In this document: piece after piece, positions 56,189 to 64,000 of the stretch
Layout: every line of letters begins with the position of its first letter
Numbering within the stretch: the first letter of the stretch is position 1
Origin: Glaciimonas soli
GTDB taxonomy: Bacteria; Pseudomonadota; Gammaproteobacteria; Burkholderiales; Burkholderiaceae_D
Reading direction: 5' to 3'
Assembly: GCF_009497155.1 (NCBI RefSeq)
Contig: NZ_WINI01000001.1
Location: 124,001 to 188,000 of the forward strand
DNA length: 64,000 nucleotides
Program-made: the position numbers and the translations under genes
The notes under the pieces: generated by a model
Database searches by the model: none
What the model was told of the DNA's origin: nothing
Seen by the model: only the letters and a program-made list of their open reading frames with translations

Positions 56189-56932
56189 ATGAACAAGTCG
56201 ATAAAAACCCATGAAGGCAGAGTGGCGCTGGTGACAGGCGCTGGCCAAGGTATCGGTCAGGCGATAGCGCTGGCACTGGCGGAACGCGGAGCGCACGTGA
56301 TTGCGACGGACCTGGCTGCTCCGGAATACACCGCCAGTAGAAACGACTCCGTCGTGCAGGCACTTCAGCTTGACGTCACGAAAGAAGAGGATTGGCAATC
56401 TGTCGCCGCCAAAGCCCGAGATATGGGTGGTGTTGATATCGTTGTCAACAATGCGGGATATTTCCCCAACCGCATTGTTGACGATTTGGACCTGCAGACG
56501 TGGCGAAGGACTATGGTCACAAACCTGGATTCTCATTTCCTGAGCGTCAAATATTTTCTGCCGGCGATGAGACAAAAAAAATGGGGACGCTTCATCGGCA
56601 TATCGTCCAATATCATCGGTCTGGCTGTGCCCGGCATGAGCCACTATATGGCATCGAAGATGGGAATCATCGGCTTCATGCGAGGCTTGGCGAACGACGT
56701 AGCGCAAGACGGTATCACCGCAAATTCCGTGTTGCCCGGCTTGACGAATACGCAGGCTACTGAATCTCAACCCGACGCTCAGAAACGCGCCACTTGGGAA
56801 CAGCAAGCGATCAAGCGGCTCGGCGAGCCGAAAGACATTACGGGTGCGATTCTGTTCTTAACAAGCGATGACGCTGCGTTCATTACCGGACAGGCGATTG
56901 TTGTAGACGGTGGTTCTTACCGGATCGGTTAG
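56189..56932 (+). CDS. Short-chain dehydrogenase/reductase
   Basis: A 247-residue classical SDR. The cofactor loop is TGAGQGIGQ (near 16), the structural NNAG motif follows near 88, and the catalytic Tyr-x3-Lys is seen in SHYMASKMG, with the Ser in GISSN upstream. The C-terminal AFITGQAIVVDGG is typical. The substrate is unknown. The ribosome-binding site is TAGGAGTG. It is the last of the pirin-reductase-SDR set. Confidence 0.92.
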   Translation: MNKSIKTHEGRVALVTGAGQGIGQAIALALAERGAHVIATDLAAPEYTASRNDSVVQALQLDVTKEEDWQSVAAKARDMGGVDIVVNNAGYFPNRIVDDLDLQTWRRTMVTNLDSHFLSVKYFLPAMRQKKWGRFIGISSNIIGLAVPGMSHYMASKMGIIGFMRGLANDVAQDGITANSVLPGLTNTQATESQPDAQKRATWEQQAIKRLGEPKDITGAILFLTSDDAAFITGQAIVVDGGSYRIG

Positions 56933-57136
56933 GCCGCCAATGATTTTCGCCGATTCATTGGCAGCGTTTCCCTCAGTGTAACGGCAGAAATGCGACGTTT
57001 TCAGTGATTCAGGAGCTGCTGTGTTCGACTCGAAATGGATGCCGCCCGTTTCGGCTAACCGCACCAGATGCCCGTTTGTACCAACTCGTGCCTGCGATTA
57101 GAGCAAACCGGTAAAAAGTACCGCATTTTGGACTTC

Positions 57137-57162
57137 ATTATATTTCCATATGGAAATATAAT
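57137..57162. promoter_or_regulatory. Perfect 26-bp palindrome upstream of the DUF2726 gene
   Basis: A symmetrical element centred on CCATATGG, in which every base from 57137 to 57162 pairs with its partner. It ends in TATAAT (57157-57162), which can serve as a -10 box with TTCATT (57134-57139) 17 bases before it. The palindrome therefore fills the promoter spacer 33 bases before the ATG of the DUF2726 gene. A dimeric repressor site is the likely meaning. Confidence 0.6.
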
Positions 57163-57195
57163 TGCCGCTGCGTTCAAATCAGGGGAAACATAATA

Positions 57196-57753
57196 ATGAA
57201 AGCGATCATTGCACTGACGGTGCTAACTCTCGTCATCATGGTGGTTATCACCGTATTAACTCGGGAAAAACAGGCGACCCAGGAAAAGCGTCGTGAGTAC
57301 ATCAAGAAAAAACCTTTATCGAACAACGAGCAAGTCATGTACTGGCGGCTGGTCGGCGCACTTCCGGATTACATGGTGTTGGCGCAAGTCGGCTTGAGCC
57401 GTTGTCTGGGCACTAAAGACAGCGCCGGCCTGGATACCCTGGCGTCGAAGAATCTGGATTTCGTGATTTGCGATAAAGCCAGTGACGTGGTGGCGGTCAT
57501 TGAAATAGATAACAAGACGCATAACAACAAGATTCTCAGCAAAGAGGATGAAAAAAAATACAAGGCGCTGAAAAAAGCAGGCATCGACATCATCAAATGG
57601 CGTGCAAATTCGCTGCCAAGCGAAGCGGATATCAGAGAGCGATTTACCTTATTGGATCCGGGCAGAAAGCCGAGAGTAGTGAAAAGCAAGAGTCTTCAAA
57701 CCAGCATTTTTGGCATTGGGATTGGCAAGTACCGCAATACCGGCGCGGGTTGA
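57196..57753 (+). CDS. DUF2726 protein with N-terminal membrane anchor
   Basis: A 185-residue protein with one membrane helix (about residues 3-22) and a cytoplasmic DUF2726 domain (about 45-160). The domain contains NLDFVICDKASDVVAVIEID, a D-x(n)-ExD pattern like that of PD-(D/E)xK nucleases, and the later IDIIKWRAN strand. Activity on nucleic acid is possible but not shown for this family. It sits alone behind a striking palindromic promoter. The ATG has a GGGGAAA ribosome-binding site. Confidence 0.75.
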   Translation: MKAIIALTVLTLVIMVVITVLTREKQATQEKRREYIKKKPLSNNEQVMYWRLVGALPDYMVLAQVGLSRCLGTKDSAGLDTLASKNLDFVICDKASDVVAVIEIDNKTHNNKILSKEDEKKYKALKKAGIDIIKWRANSLPSEADIRERFTLLDPGRKPRVVKSKSLQTSIFGIGIGKYRNTGAG

Positions 57754-57922
57754 GTTGTCAAAGCCTGGACTTGGCATTGGTCGGTTAATGGAGCCGGCCA
57801 GATTCAATTAAGTGTCGTTGAGTACATCATGCAAAGGTTGAAGCTGGCACTAAGCACGTATCATCTTGGTGGCGTTATTTATTAGTTATATCGAAACCGA
57901 ATTAATAAGGCTTACCTATTCA

Positions 57923-58435
57923 ATGATAATTCTTATTATCGGTGCCTCCGGCGCCGGCACTTCGACCCTTGCAGCAGCGTTAGAAAATGCGGTGGGATTT
58001 AAGCACGTAGAAGCGGACGATTACTATTGGCTACCGACGTTGCCGCCGTTTCAAGCAAAGCGAGATCGTGTGGAGCGATTAAGCGCAATTACCGAAAAAT
58101 TGGCGTCTTTACCAAATGCTGTCGTAGCAGGCTCGATTCTGGAGTGGGGCGAAGAACTTGAAAACTCCTTTGATTTGATAGTGTTTCTTTATCTGCCAGC
58201 TGATATCAGGATGGCGCGGATTATTCAAAGGGAGATTGAGCGATTTGGTAAGGTCGATGCGACCTTTCTTTCTTGGGCAAGCCAGTACGACGAGGGTATT
58301 CAGACTGGACGAAGTTTGGCGCGGCACCAGAATTGGCTGGGCCAGCGCAGCTGTCCGATACTTCATTTAGATGGAGATATTTCTGTTGATGAGCGAGTGC
58401 GTTTGGTCAGGAATGCTCTAGCTGATCTTGCTTAA
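57923..58435 (+). CDS. P-loop NTPase, small nucleotide/metabolite-kinase-like
   Basis: A 170-residue protein with a Walker A loop GASGAGTST at residues 7-15 and a LID-like region; the Walker B-like strand is FDLIVFLYLP. The shape resembles adenylate or shikimate kinases of the AAA_18/FlaR type, so a small-molecule kinase is likely. The ATG at 57923 opens straight into the P-loop strand; the frame is open from 57866. Ribosome-binding signals are weak. Substrate unknown. Confidence 0.75.
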   Translation: MIILIIGASGAGTSTLAAALENAVGFKHVEADDYYWLPTLPPFQAKRDRVERLSAITEKLASLPNAVVAGSILEWGEELENSFDLIVFLYLPADIRMARIIQREIERFGKVDATFLSWASQYDEGIQTGRSLARHQNWLGQRSCPILHLDGDISVDERVRLVRNALADLA

Positions 58436-58528
58436 GATGATGTTTCGGATTGGATTCGATCTTTCGCGTATGACCAAGTCCGGCCAGTATCGGATACCCA
58501 ATTATGCGCACGATTGTTTCCATTCAAT

Positions 58529-59437
58529 CTAGCTCTGAACGCAATTTTCGATTTGCATAAACTGCAATAACTTGTTCCGCAACCAGACATTAGCCTGATC
58601 TCGGTCAGCGCTACGATGCCAGTACAGGTGCGATTCCATGGTCGACAGTTCAAACGGCAATTCTAGTTGTATTGCGTCGTAACCTTGCACCAATCCTAAC
58701 GGCGCTGTCAGTGCCAGATCAGTGCGCATGGCGATGAGTGGGGCCATCATATAGTGTTGAACCCGCATCTGAATTTTGCGCGGTTTGCCTAGTTTGTTGA
58801 GCGCTGCATCAACATGCCCCAGTCCCTCACGGCGACTCGAAATGTGGATATGCCCCAATGCCAGATAATTTTCCAGACTGAGCGGCTGATTGGCTAGTGG
58901 ATGCCCTTTGCGTAACATGCAGACATAACGTTCGCTCATCAACGGACTGTGACATAGCTGGGGATCATTGATCAGCGGGGCGTCAATAGCCAGATCCAGC
59001 GCCCCCGCCGCCAGCTCTCGGGGGACATCGCGCCGGCTGCTAAAGTAGCTCTCAATGCGAATGCCAGGTGCTTGCCGTTGCAGCACTTCGCCCAAAGCCG
59101 GCAATATCAAGGTTTCCGCCAAATCGTTCATACTTACCCGGAATACCTTTTGCGCATTTTCTGGTAAAAACTGATCGGCTTCCTGAACGCTGGCATTGAG
59201 CATTTGCAGAGCCTCGCCGACGCGACCAATAATATTTTCCGCCACCGGTGTCGGTACCATGCCTTGCGGAGTACTGACAAACAATTGATCGTTAAAGGTC
59301 TTACGCATTCGTTGCAGCGCGTTGCTCACCGCTGGCTGGGAAATACACAATACCTCCGCTGCCCGGGTGAGATTACGTTTGGCATAGATCGTCTCGAAAA
59401 TCACAAACAGATTGAGATCAACTTGATTTAATCGCAT
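58529..59437 (-). CDS. LysR-family regulator of the acyl-CoA cluster
   Basis: A 302-residue LysR regulator of the NodD/SyrM-like group: winged helix with RNLTRAAEVLCISQPAVSNALQRM (about 21-44) and an effector domain to about 295. The ATG is preceded by AAGGACC. It diverges from the histidine phosphatase / phosphotransferase / dehydrogenase operon, with a perfect palindrome in the 119-base gap, so it very likely controls that operon and itself. Confidence 0.9.
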   Translation of the reverse strand: MRLNQVDLNLFVIFETIYAKRNLTRAAEVLCISQPAVSNALQRMRKTFNDQLFVSTPQGMVPTPVAENIIGRVGEALQMLNASVQEADQFLPENAQKVFRVSMNDLAETLILPALGEVLQRQAPGIRIESYFSSRRDVPRELAAGALDLAIDAPLINDPQLCHSPLMSERYVCMLRKGHPLANQPLSLENYLALGHIHISSRREGLGHVDAALNKLGKPRKIQMRVQHYMMAPLIAMRTDLALTAPLGLVQGYDAIQLELPFELSTMESHLYWHRSADRDQANVWLRNKLLQFMQIENCVQS

Positions 59438-59459
59438 AACTGGTCCTTCTTTCGCTCAA

Positions 59460-59482
59460 AGCCATAATTAATAATTATGGCT
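59460..59482. promoter_or_regulatory. Perfect 23-bp palindrome, putative LysR operator
   Basis: The segment reads AGCCATAATTA, a single central A, then the exact reverse complement. It contains the T-N11-A core of LysR-type sites. It starts 23 bases before the LysR ATG and 75 bases before the histidine phosphatase ATG, in the divergent gap. This is the best operator candidate for the catabolic cluster. Confidence 0.75.
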
Positions 59483-59556
59483 AGGTATAAATATAATAAA
59501 TTTTAAAAATACTGATGCTATCGCTATTATTTGATTTTGCAAAGCAAAGGTGCGAT

Positions 59557-60228
59557 ATGGCGGAGTTCTATCTGGTACGGCACGGCCAGGCGTCTTTCGG
59601 GACGGATGACTATGATCGACTGTCGTCGTTAGGCAAGCAGCAATCCTTCTGGCTGGGGCAGTATTTTGCCGAGCGGGGAATGCAATTTGATAGTGTCATC
59701 ATTGGCACCCAATTACGCCATCGCCAAACTGCTGAGCAAATTTGCCGCGGCATGGCTTACGCCCCCATTTTTACTGAGCACGCCGGGCTCAATGAATACG
59801 ATTTTCATGCGCTGTATAACGCTCTCGGTGAAGATCATGTGGCATTAAAGCGGTTGGCATCTGGCGACAAGCGTGATTTCTATAAAGGACTGAAGCAGGT
59901 ATTGCAGCTCTGGACTCTTGACCAACTGATGGGAGCCTTGCCTGAAAGCTGGGAGGACTTCACTCAACGGGTTAATGATGCACGTCACTTTATTCAGCAT
60001 TGCGGAGCGCAACGGGTTCTGGTGGTCAGTTCTGGCGGGCCAATAGGCATGATGAGTCGACTAGTGTTGGAGGCTCCCGCGAACATCGCTATCGAATTGA
60101 ATTTACAGATTAAAAATAGTAGCTTTTCGCATTATTTTTTTAATGAGCAGTCAGTCAAGCTCGCGAGTTTCAACAATATCCCGCATCTTGATCAATTGGA
60201 GCGCTTGGACGCGATCACCTATGGATAA
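59557..60228 (+). CDS. Histidine phosphatase family protein
   Basis: A 223-residue phosphatase of the phosphoglycerate-mutase-like superfamily. The phosphohistidine motif is YLVRHGQASFG near residue 5, and the late partner motif is VVSSGGPIGMM near 165, where the usual His is replaced by Gly-Gly-Pro text as in several relatives. ATG 59557 has AAAGG six bases upstream; the frame is open from 59515. It starts the cluster that includes a phosphotransferase, so it might act on a phosphorylated acyl intermediate, which is inference. Confidence 0.87.
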   Translation: MAEFYLVRHGQASFGTDDYDRLSSLGKQQSFWLGQYFAERGMQFDSVIIGTQLRHRQTAEQICRGMAYAPIFTEHAGLNEYDFHALYNALGEDHVALKRLASGDKRDFYKGLKQVLQLWTLDQLMGALPESWEDFTQRVNDARHFIQHCGAQRVLVVSSGGPIGMMSRLVLEAPANIAIELNLQIKNSSFSHYFFNEQSVKLASFNNIPHLDQLERLDAITYG

Positions 60229-60251
60229 TAAAAAATATGGAGATTTTATAA

Positions 60252-61283
60252 ATGACAACTGATGTGAATAGTCTCGATACGGTCAGACTCGCGGCTTATC
60301 TGGAAAGCGTGATAGCTGGTTTTCAAGGACCACTGACTGCCGAGAAGTTTACGGGTGGGCAGTCCAATCCTACTTTTCTTCTAAAAGCCCGTAGCGGTGA
60401 ATATGTATTGCGTCGTCAACCGTCAGGGTCTTTGCTGAAAGGTGCGCATGCCGTTGATCGGGAATACCGCGTACTGGACGCGTTGAGAGATACGGGAGTC
60501 CCGGTAGCTCACGCTTATCACCTGTGCGAGGCCCCTGAGGTGATCGGCAGCATGTTCTATGTCATGAGTTTTGTGCAGGGGAGAATTTTCTGGGATCCGG
60601 CGCTGCCAGAGCTGCCGAGCGAGCAACGAGCGCCGCTTTACAGTGAAATGATACGCGTGTTAGCGACGTTGCACGATGTCGATGTGAATGCAGTCGGGTT
60701 GGGCGATTACGGTCGCCCGGGTAATTATTTCGAACGTCAGGTCGGTATGTGGACCAAACAATATCGCGCGGCTGAAACCGAGACCATCGCTGCAATGGAG
60801 ACGCTGATCGTATGGTTGCAAGCAAATCTGCCGGCGGCGGATGATCAGCTCAGTCTGGTTCATGGTGACTACCGTCTTGATAATCTGATATTTCATCCAG
60901 CAGAAGCGCGGGTGCTGGCAGTGCTGGACTGGGAGCTTTCGACTCTCGGTCACCCGTTGGCTGATCTGGCCTATTTCTGCATGTGTTTGCGCTTGCCCTC
61001 CGTCGGTCACATTTCCGGGCTGGCCAATAAAAATCGCGAGCAATTGGGGATTCCTACCGAAGCCGAACTGGTTGCGCAATATTGCGCACTGCGCGGTATC
61101 GGCACCATAGCCAATTGGCCGTTCTATCTGGCATTTAGCTTTTTTCGACTGGCGGCGATACTTCAGGGTGTACTGAAGCGCTCCGTGGACGGCAATGCTT
61201 CCAGCGACAAGGCTGCACAAGTTGGCAAGATGGCCGGACATCTTGCGCAATTGGCGGTCGCATTGTTTGAGAATGACCGTTAG
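60252..61283 (+). CDS. ACAD10/11-type aminoglycoside-phosphotransferase-fold kinase
   Basis: A 343-residue kinase of the APH/choline-kinase fold. The nucleotide-binding text is FTGGQSNPTFLL (near 33); the catalytic loop is HGDYRLDNLIF (Asp near 207), and the metal motif is LDWELSTLGHPLADLAY. This subgroup equals the kinase domain of mammalian ACAD10/11 and LvaA of Pseudomonas putida, which phosphorylate 4-hydroxyacyl-CoA. An acyl-CoA dehydrogenase gene lies downstream, as the pathway needs. No LvaB-like small partner is seen. Confidence 0.9.
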   Translation: MTTDVNSLDTVRLAAYLESVIAGFQGPLTAEKFTGGQSNPTFLLKARSGEYVLRRQPSGSLLKGAHAVDREYRVLDALRDTGVPVAHAYHLCEAPEVIGSMFYVMSFVQGRIFWDPALPELPSEQRAPLYSEMIRVLATLHDVDVNAVGLGDYGRPGNYFERQVGMWTKQYRAAETETIAAMETLIVWLQANLPAADDQLSLVHGDYRLDNLIFHPAEARVLAVLDWELSTLGHPLADLAYFCMCLRLPSVGHISGLANKNREQLGIPTEAELVAQYCALRGIGTIANWPFYLAFSFFRLAAILQGVLKRSVDGNASSDKAAQVGKMAGHLAQLAVALFENDR

Positions 61284-61334
61284 ATTGAACTGGTATTGAA
61301 TCGCTAAAACAGCCGCAAACTTCCTGAGGAAAAA

Positions 61335-62099
61335 ATGAGCACAAAACTATTTGATTTGACTGGCAAGATCGCTCTTGTGACAGGTGCCAGCCGCGGTATT
61401 GGCGAAGAAATAGCCAAGTTGTTAGCCGAACAGGGCGCTCATGTGATTGTCTCTAGCCGCAAGCTAGACGGTTGCCAACAAGTCGCGGAAGCCATCATTG
61501 CGGCAGGTGGCGGCGCCGAAGCTTTTCCCTGTCATGTCGGTTTGATGGAGGATATCGATGCGGTGTTTGCACACATCAGACAGACTCACGGCAAGCTGGA
61601 TATCCTGGTAAATAATGCGGCCACCAATCCTTACTTTGGCCATATTCTCGACACCAACCTGGCTGTTTATAACAAGACTGTTGACGTCAATATTCGCGGC
61701 TATTTCTTCATGTCGGTTGAAGCCGGTAAGTTAATGAAAGAAAACGGCGGCGGCGCGATTGTGAATACTGCATCGATCAACGCTCTGCAGCCCGGCGATA
61801 TGCAAGGTATCTATTCGATTACCAAGGCTGCGGTGGTCAATATGACCAAGGCCTTTGCCAAGGAATGCGCGCCATTGGGGATTCGTGTCAATGCGCTGCT
61901 GCCCGGCATCACCAAGACCAAATTTGCAGGGGCATTGTTCGAGAGCGAAAAAATCTACCAAAGTGTTATCGCGCATGTGCCCATGGGCCGTCATGCCGAA
62001 CCGCGGGAAATGGCTGGCACCGTGTTGTATTTGGTTTCCGATGCAGCCAGTTACACCACCGGCGAATGCATAGTCGTCGATGGTGGCCTCACCCTTTAA
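61335..62099 (+). CDS. Short-chain dehydrogenase/reductase
   Basis: A 254-residue classical SDR: cofactor loop VTGASRGIGEEIAKLL (near 15), NNAATNPYFG (near 92), catalytic Ser-Tyr-Lys with IVNTASINAL and YSITKAAV. The last residues AASYTTGECIVVDGGLTL are typical. A CTGAGGAAAAA leader precedes the ATG. It lies 51 bases after the kinase and four bases before the next SDR, within one operon. The substrate is likely a hydroxyacyl-CoA or related alcohol, by context. Confidence 0.92.
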   Translation: MSTKLFDLTGKIALVTGASRGIGEEIAKLLAEQGAHVIVSSRKLDGCQQVAEAIIAAGGGAEAFPCHVGLMEDIDAVFAHIRQTHGKLDILVNNAATNPYFGHILDTNLAVYNKTVDVNIRGYFFMSVEAGKLMKENGGGAIVNTASINALQPGDMQGIYSITKAAVVNMTKAFAKECAPLGIRVNALLPGITKTKFAGALFESEKIYQSVIAHVPMGRHAEPREMAGTVLYLVSDAASYTTGECIVVDGGLTL

Positions 62100-62118
62100 A
62101 TGAATGAAAGAGATAACC

Positions 62119-62883
62119 ATGCAAATTGAAAATTTTCATAACAAGGTGATCATGATTACCGGTGCCGCCAGCGGATTTGGAAAATTATTGGCTGAGCAAC
62201 TGGCCGGTCTTGGTGCCCGACTGATACTTGGTGATCGGAACGAAACTGGTTTGGCTGAGGTCGCCGCTTTACTGCGGAAAAGTGGTGCCGAAGTGGTTGC
62301 CATGCGCTGCGACGTCAGTCATGAAGCGGATGTTAAGGCGTTGGTAGATGCGGGTGTAAAAAATTTTGGTCGATTGGATATCGGCGTAAATAACGCTGGT
62401 TTGTCTTCGCCTATGAAATCACTGTTGGACACCGAAGAGAGCGATTTGGATATTAATTTCGCAGTGAACGCGAAAGGTGTTTTCTTCGGCATGAAATACC
62501 AGATTAAACAGATGCTTACGCAAGGTGGCGGTACGGTCTTGAACGTTAGTTCTATGGCCGGACTCGGCGGTGCTCCTAAGCTGGCTGCCTATTGTGCTTC
62601 TAAACACGCCGTCGTCGGTTTAACCAAAACGGCGGCGATCGAGTTCGGGCGCAAAAACATTCGCGTCAATGCTATCTGCCCCTTTTATAGTCTGACGCCG
62701 ATGGTTACCGACAGCTTGGCGGGCGATCTGGAGTCTCAGCAACTGCTTGCCACCGGCTCACCGATGAAGCGTCTCGGTCAGCCTCAGGAGATTGTCAGTG
62801 TGATGTTAATGCTCTGCGCCCCTGAAAACAGTTATATGACCGGTCAGGCAATCGCGGTTGATGGCGGCGTATCGGCTAGCTAA
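62119..62883 (+). CDS. Short-chain dehydrogenase/reductase
   Basis: A second classical SDR of 254 residues. It has TGAASGFGKLLAEQL near residue 14, NNAGLSSPMK near 89, the Ser in LNVSSMAGLGG and the catalytic pair in AAYCASKHAVVGL; the end reads MTGQAIAVDGGVSAS. It differs clearly from the preceding SDR, so two different oxidations or an R/S pair are possible. ATG 62119 has AAAGAGATAA upstream; ATG 62104 is an alternative. A 3-hydroxyacyl-CoA dehydrogenase role would fit the cluster. Confidence 0.92.
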   Translation: MQIENFHNKVIMITGAASGFGKLLAEQLAGLGARLILGDRNETGLAEVAALLRKSGAEVVAMRCDVSHEADVKALVDAGVKNFGRLDIGVNNAGLSSPMKSLLDTEESDLDINFAVNAKGVFFGMKYQIKQMLTQGGGTVLNVSSMAGLGGAPKLAAYCASKHAVVGLTKTAAIEFGRKNIRVNAICPFYSLTPMVTDSLAGDLESQQLLATGSPMKRLGQPQEIVSVMLMLCAPENSYMTGQAIAVDGGVSAS

Positions 62884-62944
62884 TTTCGGCAACGTAAATC
62901 ACCATCAATGATTGCCAACATTGAACGCAATAGAAAGGTCCATC

Positions 62945-64000
62945 ATGGATTTTGGATATACAGCAAAGGTAGAAGGTCTGCGTACCCGCGTGCGCAATTT
63001 TATGGATCAACATATCCTGCCGCGCGTGCGTCAGTATAACGAAGAGGTACATGCTGGCATCTTCCCGGTATCGTTCATGGAAGACCTGAAAGCACTGGCG
63101 AAAGCGGAAGGTTTGTGGAATCTGTTTTTGCCTCATCTGGACGATAGCGAACCCGGCACCGGTTTGAGTAATCTCGAATACGCGCCACTGGCAGAAATCA
63201 TGGGGCGTATCAGCTGGGCGTCAGAAGTATTTAATTGCAATGCGCCGGACACGGGCAATATGGAATTGCTGCATATGTTTGCCACACAGGCGCAACGTAA
63301 ACAATGGCTGCAGCCGTTACTGAATGGCGAGATTCGTTCCGCCTTCGCCATGACAGAACCGGACGTAGCATCCTCCGACGCAACCAACATCACTACCCTG
63401 ATCCAGCGCGATGGTGATGACTATGTGATCAATGGTCGCAAATGGTTTATTACCAACGCCGCGCATCCGAATTGCAAGATTTTTATCCTGATGGGCAAGA
63501 CCGATCCGACTGCCGCATCTCATCAGCAGCAGAGCATGATTCTGGTGCCACGGGATACCGCTGGCGTAGAGATTGTACGGAACATCAATATCATGAATCA
63601 TCACGCCCCCGAAGGACATTGCGAGATAGTGTTTCGCAATGTGCGCGTGCCAGTCAGCAATTTACTAGGCGAGGAGGGCAGTGGCTTTGCGCTAGCTCAG
63701 GCGCGTTTGGGGCCAGGTCGCATTCATCATTGCATGCGCTCGATAGGGGCGGCGGAACTGGCATTAGAGTTGATGATAGCGCGAGCAAAAGAACGCCAAA
63801 GTTTTGGCAAGTATTTGCATCAACATGGCATCATTTCGGAGTGGATTGCACGTTCGCGCATCGAGATCGAGCAGGCACGTTTGCTTGTTTTGAAAACGGC
63901 ATGGATGATCGACAACGTCGGCGCCAAGGACGCGCGCAAGGAGATCGCCATGATCAAAGCATTAGTACCGTCGGTTCACACAGCAGTCTGCGATCGCGCC
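62945..64000 (+). CDS. Acyl-CoA dehydrogenase (3' end outside window)
   Basis: A flavin acyl-CoA dehydrogenase; 352 codons are visible before the window ends without a stop. The ATG follows AGAAAGGTCC. Typical text includes AFAMTEPDVASSDATNI, the FAD/substrate-binding signature, IRSAF before it, INGRKWFITNAAHPNCKI, and GPGRIHHCMRSIGAAELAL. It belongs to the ACAD10/11-like branch by neighbourhood. In the known route this partner removes the phosphate of 4-phosphoacyl-CoA to give an enoyl-CoA. Electrons of ordinary ACADs would go to ETF and ETF-QO, whose gene is at 10.3 kb. Confidence 0.93.
   Translation, partial: MDFGYTAKVEGLRTRVRNFMDQHILPRVRQYNEEVHAGIFPVSFMEDLKALAKAEGLWNLFLPHLDDSEPGTGLSNLEYAPLAEIMGRISWASEVFNCNAPDTGNMELLHMFATQAQRKQWLQPLLNGEIRSAFAMTEPDVASSDATNITTLIQRDGDDYVINGRKWFITNAAHPNCKIFILMGKTDPTAASHQQQSMILVPRDTAGVEIVRNINIMNHHAPEGHCEIVFRNVRVPVSNLLGEEGSGFALAQARLGPGRIHHCMRSIGAAELALELMIARAKERQSFGKYLHQHGIISEWIARSRIEIEQARLLVLKTAWMIDNVGAKDARKEIAMIKALVPSVHTAVCDRA

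Noticed and set aside
55925-56806. 293-residue minus-strand frame
   Set aside because: It overlaps the reductase and SDR genes antisense; both + genes have clear motifs.

Overview
The window looks like a chromosomal segment of a betaproteobacterium, most likely Burkholderiales / Oxalobacteraceae (Herminiimonas-, Collimonas- or Glaciimonas-like). The basis is gene content and order (a nuoG-to-nuoN run followed by a DUF2818 gene, a NUDIX hydrolase and ETF:ubiquinone oxidoreductase), moderate base composition and protein sequence style. The genus is inference. I saw no tRNA, rRNA, insertion sequence, phage gene or CRISPR array.

Layout. 1-9629: the end of the respiratory complex I operon (nuoG partial, nuoH, I, J, K, L, M, N, then DUF2818), all on +. 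9687-14173: NUDIX hydrolase, ETF-QO (-), a hotdog thioesterase, a 102-bp palindrome and the two subunits of a succinyl-CoA:3-ketoacid CoA transferase. 14278-19593: YeeE/YedE transporter, SGNH hydrolase, alpha/beta hydrolase, LysE exporter (-) and cyclopropane fatty acid synthase. 19668-22935: a HutC-type GntR regulator (-) divergent from an amino-acid permease and a tandem universal stress protein, with HutC-like palindromes between them. 23201-28586: CBS-domain membrane protein, lipoprotein amidohydrolase (-), Ca2+/H+ antiporter (-) and a TesB-like thioesterase. 28608-30577: an FNR regulator and a membrane fatty acid desaturase, the latter behind two perfect FNR boxes. 30786-36572: DsbA-like and MBL-fold genes with a divergent LysR gene, a TetR/MBL-fold divergent pair, a YciA-like thioesterase and a glyoxalase-fold protein.

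36907-50541 is the most intriguing block. An AraC regulator diverges from eight tightly packed + genes: aldonolactone-oxidase-like flavoenzyme, MFS transporter, alanine-racemase-fold PLP enzyme, aldehyde dehydrogenase, DUF1329 protein, DUF1302 predicted outer-membrane barrel, MMPL/RND transporter and a Ycf48-like exported protein. It reads as one module that couples a small oxidative pathway to a trans-envelope system of unknown cargo.

50833-58435 holds a stress/redox set (DoxX, two pirins, two LysR regulators, an F420/NADP-type reductase, an SDR), then a DUF2726 nuclease-like protein behind a perfect 26-bp palindrome and a P-loop kinase-like protein. 58529-64000 is a LysR-controlled catabolic cluster: histidine phosphatase, ACAD10/11-type phosphotransferase, two SDRs and an acyl-CoA dehydrogenase cut by the window end. 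It resembles the phosphorylation-dependent 4-hydroxyacyl-CoA route, and a 23-bp perfect palindrome lies between the regulator and the operon.
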